Positions 16,545-18,802 of a stretch of DNA of 18,802 nucleotides are shown in pieces; position 1 is the stretch's first letter; each line of letters opens with the position of its first letter. The stretch is taken from the NCBI GenBank assembly GCA_964396335.1, contig CAYNEX010000044.1, positions 1 to 18,802 on the forward strand. Reading direction: 5' to 3'. Below the pieces are notes generated by a model. That model did no database searches. It had not been told where the DNA came from and saw only the letters and a list, made by a program, of their open reading frames with translations. The DNA is from ZC4RG30 sp964396335. GTDB lineage: Bacteria; Pseudomonadota; Gammaproteobacteria; Steroidobacterales; Steroidobacteraceae. Both the position numbers and the translations under genes were made by a program.

Positions 16545-17075
16545 ATGTCGCGAGTAGCCAAGAATCCGGTTCCCCTGCCGCAGGGCGTCACCGCCTCGAT
16601 TGCGGCCGGGCAGATCACCATCAAGGGCGCGAAGGGCACGCTGAGCCTGCCGCTGGCCCGTGACGTGACCGTCGAGGAGAAGGACAAGGCCCTGCAGGTG
16701 ACCTACGGCAACGCCGAGGGTGCCCGCATGCGCGCCGGTTCGACCCGTGCGCACCTGGCCAACATGGTCAAGGGTGTCACCACCGGGTACGAGAAGAAGC
16801 TCGAGCTGGTCGGCGTGGGTTTCCGCGCCGCCGTGCAGGGCAAGACGCTGAGCCTGACGCTCGGTTTCTCGCACCTGGTGAATTTCCCGATTCCCGATGG
16901 AATCACGATCGAAGCCCCCAGCCAGACCGAGGTCGTGGTCAAGGGCGTCGACAAGCAGCGCGTCGGCCAGGTTGCAGCGGAGATCCGCGGCATCCGTCCG
17001 CCCGAGCCCTACAAGGGCAAGGGTGTGAAGTACTCCGACGAGAAGATCATCTTGAAGGAAGGCAAGAAGAAGTAG
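16545..17075 (+). CDS. rplF: 50S ribosomal protein L6
   Basis: A 176-residue L6, with two similar RNA-binding domains, near the sarcin-ricin loop and factor-binding region. MSRVAKNPVPLPQGVTASI and the C-terminal hallmark DKQRVGQVAAEIRGIRPPEP, followed by YKGKGVKYSDE, leave little doubt. The ATG is 14 nt after rpsH, with an AAGAGAA purine tract upstream. Confidence 0.98.
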   Translation: MSRVAKNPVPLPQGVTASIAAGQITIKGAKGTLSLPLARDVTVEEKDKALQVTYGNAEGARMRAGSTRAHLANMVKGVTTGYEKKLELVGVGFRAAVQGKTLSLTLGFSHLVNFPIPDGITIEAPSQTEVVVKGVDKQRVGQVAAEIRGIRPPEPYKGKGVKYSDEKIILKEGKKK

Positions 17076-17095
17076 GCCTTCCAGGAAACTAAGAC

Positions 17096-17455
17096 ATGGC
17101 ACTTACCTCCAAGGAACGTCGTCAGCGCCGCGCTCTCAAGAGCCGGCTGCATATCCGCGACCTGGGCATGGCCCGTCTCACGGTGCATCGCACGCCGCGC
17201 CACATCTACGCGCAGGTGTTCGACGCCAGCGGCGCGCAGGTGCTGGCGGCTGCCTCCACCGTCCAGGAGACGGTGGCCAAGGACCTGAAGGGCACCGGCA
17301 ACGTCGACGCGGCGAAGGCCGTGGGCCGCGCCATCGCCGAGCGTGCGAAGGCCGCCGGCATCGAGAAGGTTGCGTTCGATCGTTCGGGCTTCCGCTATCA
17401 CGGTCGCATCAAGGCTCTGGCCGATGCGGCGCGCGAAGCCGGACTCGAGTTCTGA
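17096..17455 (+). CDS. rplR: 50S ribosomal protein L18
   Basis: A 119-residue L18, a 5S rRNA-binding protein of the central protuberance. The basic N-terminus SKERRQRRALKSRL leads into the LTVHRTPRHIYAQVFD strand and the C-terminal FDRSGFRYHGRIKALADAAR, all typical. It starts 20 nt after rplF and is followed by rpsE after 19 nt. Length and motifs agree with proteobacterial L18 (about 117). Confidence 0.97.
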   Translation: MALTSKERRQRRALKSRLHIRDLGMARLTVHRTPRHIYAQVFDASGAQVLAAASTVQETVAKDLKGTGNVDAAKAVGRAIAERAKAAGIEKVAFDRSGFRYHGRIKALADAAREAGLEF

Positions 17456-17474
17456 CCTAAGGCGGGATCAGCAG

Positions 17475-17984
17475 ATGGCAAGAGTTGAAAGAAAGGACCA
17501 GCCGCAGGACGAGTTCACCGAGAAGCTCGTTGCGGTGAACCGTACCGCGAAGGTGGTCAAGGGTGGCCGTCAGTTCGGCTTCACCGCGCTGACCGTGGTC
17601 GGCGACGGCAGCGGCCGCGTCGGCTTCGGCTTCGGCAAGGCCCGCGAAGTGCCGGTGGCGATCTCCAAGGCGATGGCGCATGCGCGCAAGAACCTGGTGA
17701 ACGTCAGCCTGAAGAAGGACACGCTGCACTACGCGGTGCGCGGCACCCACGGCGCCACGCGCGTGCTGATGCAGCCCGCCTCCGACGGTACCGGCGTGAT
17801 CGCCGGTGGCGCGATGCGCGCGGTGCTCGAGTGCGTCGGCGTGCGCAACGTGCTGGCCAAGAGCTACGGCTCGCGCAACCCGATCAACGTGGTGCGCGCC
17901 ACCATCAATGCACTGTCCGCCGTGCGTTCGCCCGATGACATCGCGGCGAAGCGTGGCAAGACGGTCGAAGAGATTTTGGGTTAA
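17475..17984 (+). CDS. rpsE: 30S ribosomal protein S5
   Basis: A 169-residue S5, close to E. coli's 167. The N-terminal double-stranded-RNA-binding-like domain includes VAVNRTAKVVKGGRQFGFTA, the loop where spectinomycin resistance mutations map in other species; the sequence looks wild type. The second domain has GGAMRAVLECVGVRNVLAKS and ends EDIxxKRGK-like (DDIAAKRGKTVEEILG). The ATG at 17475 matches the family start; longer in-frame extension into rplR lacks homology. Confidence 0.97.
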   Translation: MARVERKDQPQDEFTEKLVAVNRTAKVVKGGRQFGFTALTVVGDGSGRVGFGFGKAREVPVAISKAMAHARKNLVNVSLKKDTLHYAVRGTHGATRVLMQPASDGTGVIAGGAMRAVLECVGVRNVLAKSYGSRNPINVVRATINALSAVRSPDDIAAKRGKTVEEILG

Positions 17985-17987
17985 GAC

Positions 17988-18176
17988 ATGACGACCAAGT
18001 CGATCAAGGTTACCCAGGTGAAGAGCACCTTCGGCGAGCTGAAGAGCATCATCTCGTCGGTCAAGGGTCTGGGGCTGCGCCGCCGCCACCACTCGGTGGT
18101 CGTGGCCGACACTCCCGAGAACCGCGGCATGATCAACGCTGCGATCCACCTGCTGAAGGTTGAAGAGGCGAAGTGA
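17988..18176 (+). CDS. rpmD: 50S ribosomal protein L30
   Basis: A 62-residue L30, the usual size for this small protein. IKVTQVKSTFGELKSIISSV, then VKGLGLRRRHHSVVVADTPE and NRGMINAAIHLLKVEE, cover nearly the whole family profile. It begins 3 nt after the rpsE stop, and its stop overlaps the rplO ATG by one base (TGATG). Confidence 0.96.
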   Translation: MTTKSIKVTQVKSTFGELKSIISSVKGLGLRRRHHSVVVADTPENRGMINAAIHLLKVEEAK

Positions 18177-18613
18177 TGAAACTGAACACCATCAAGCCGG
18201 GTGAGGGCGCCAAGCGTCCGCGCCTGCGCGTCGGACGCGGCGCTTCCGCCGGCCAGGGCAAGACCTGCGGCCGTGGCGTCAAGGGCCAGCGCGCGCGCAA
18301 GGGCGGCTACCACAAGGTGGGCTTCGAAGGCGGCCAGATGCCGCTGCAGCGCCGCCTGCCGAAGGTGGGCTTCCGCTCGGCCGTGAAGTCGACCCGCGCC
18401 GAAGTGCGCCTGTCGGAACTGAACAAGGTCGAGGGCGACGTGATCGACCTCGCCGCCCTGAAGAAGGCCGGCGTGGTGAGCGTGTTCGCCGAGAAGGCCA
18501 AGGTGGTCCTGTCGGGTGAGCTGACCCGCGCCGTGACGCTGAAGGGCGTCGCTGCCACCAAGGGCGCTGCCGAGGCCATCGAGAAGGCCGGCGGCAGGAT
18601 CGAGGCGGCCTGA
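18176..18613 (+). CDS. rplO: 50S ribosomal protein L15
   Basis: A 145-residue L15, matching E. coli's 144. It has the glycine- and arginine-rich N-terminal extension that threads into 23S rRNA (RGASAGQGKTCGRGVKGQRA), then FEGGQMPLQRRLPKVGF and the end AIEKAGGRIE. The ATG at 18176 gives the conserved MKLNTIKP start; the GTG codon just before it adds only one residue. L15 is a late assembly protein. Confidence 0.97.
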   Translation: MKLNTIKPGEGAKRPRLRVGRGASAGQGKTCGRGVKGQRARKGGYHKVGFEGGQMPLQRRLPKVGFRSAVKSTRAEVRLSELNKVEGDVIDLAALKKAGVVSVFAEKAKVVLSGELTRAVTLKGVAATKGAAEAIEKAGGRIEAA

Positions 18614-18636
18614 AGCAAGGAACGGCACCCAAGGAC

Positions 18637-18802
18637 ATGGCCAACAACCCTGCAATGAATCCGGCGGCAGCGCTGGGCGATGCGACCCGCTTCGGCGACA
18701 TTCGCAAGCGCCTGGCGTTCCTGATCGGGGCACTGATCGTGTACCGCATCGGCACGTTCATCCCCGTGCCGGGCATCGACACGGCGCAGGTGGCCGCGTT
18801 CT
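18637..18802 (+). CDS. secY: Preprotein translocase subunit SecY (partial, N-terminus)
   Basis: The first 55 codons are present before the window ends. A short cytoplasmic N-terminus leads into the first transmembrane segment, RLAFLIGALIVYRIGTFIPV, followed by PGID, the typical SecY start. SecY is the channel of the SecYEG translocon in the inner membrane. Its place after rplO is the conserved end of the spc operon. The 23-nt gap contains GCAAGGAACG and AAGGAC as possible SD sequences. Confidence 0.97.
   Translation, partial: MANNPAMNPAAALGDATRFGDIRKRLAFLIGALIVYRIGTFIPVPGIDTAQVAAF

Overview
The window is a GC-rich bacterial chromosome segment, almost certainly gammaproteobacterial. It carries the r-protein block tuf - rpsJ ... 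rplC-rplD-rplW-rplB-rpsS-rplV-rpsC-rplP-rpmC-rpsQ-rplN-rplX-rplE-rpsN-rpsH-rplF-rplR-rpsE-rpmD-rplO-secY. The gene order and the S10/L3 sequences fit a Xanthomonadales- or Steroidobacter-like lineage, but that placement is inference. Two runs of exactly 100 N (2775-2874 and 7800-7899) show this is a scaffolded, probably draft or metagenome, assembly.

The main surprise is at 437-9585. The S10 operon, normally rpsJ directly followed by rplC, is split by about 9.1 kb of xylan and pentose catabolism genes. The inserted block has three parts. (i) Plus strand, 644-3248: a 2-keto-3-deoxypentonate dehydratase of the FAH fold, then an alpha-ketoglutarate semialdehyde dehydrogenase. (ii) Minus strand, 7508-3249, in transcription order: an exported GH10 endo-xylanase, a GPH-family sugar:cation symporter and a cytoplasmic GH43 beta-xylosidase. 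(iii) Plus strand, 7630-9533: an IlvD/EDD-family pentonate dehydratase and a small MAPEG-family membrane protein.

Together these genes describe a route from xylan to xylo-oligosaccharides outside the cytoplasm, uptake by the symporter, hydrolysis to xylose inside, and then the last three steps of the oxidative (Weimberg-type) pathway to 2-oxoglutarate. Pentose dehydrogenase, aldonolactonase and a dedicated regulator are not in the window.

The r-protein genes on either side look transcriptionally insulated from the insertion. Two GC-rich hairpins follow rpsJ (454-500). A near-consensus sigma-70 promoter (TTGAAC, 17 nt, TATACT, GC-rich discriminator) with a leader of about 178 nt precedes rplC. 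rpsJ therefore appears to be expressed with tuf, and rplC-secY as a separate transcript. From 9799 to the end the r-protein genes are tightly packed on the plus strand, with short gaps or 1-4 nt overlaps and no break between the S10 and spc parts.

Both assembly gaps lie inside genes of the insertion. Gap 1 is flanked by an exact 55-bp duplication, so it is a contig overlap rather than missing sequence. Gap 2 hides about 390 nt of the dehydratase. Both junctions between the insertion and the r-protein genes are gap-free, so the split operon is not simply a scaffolding error.
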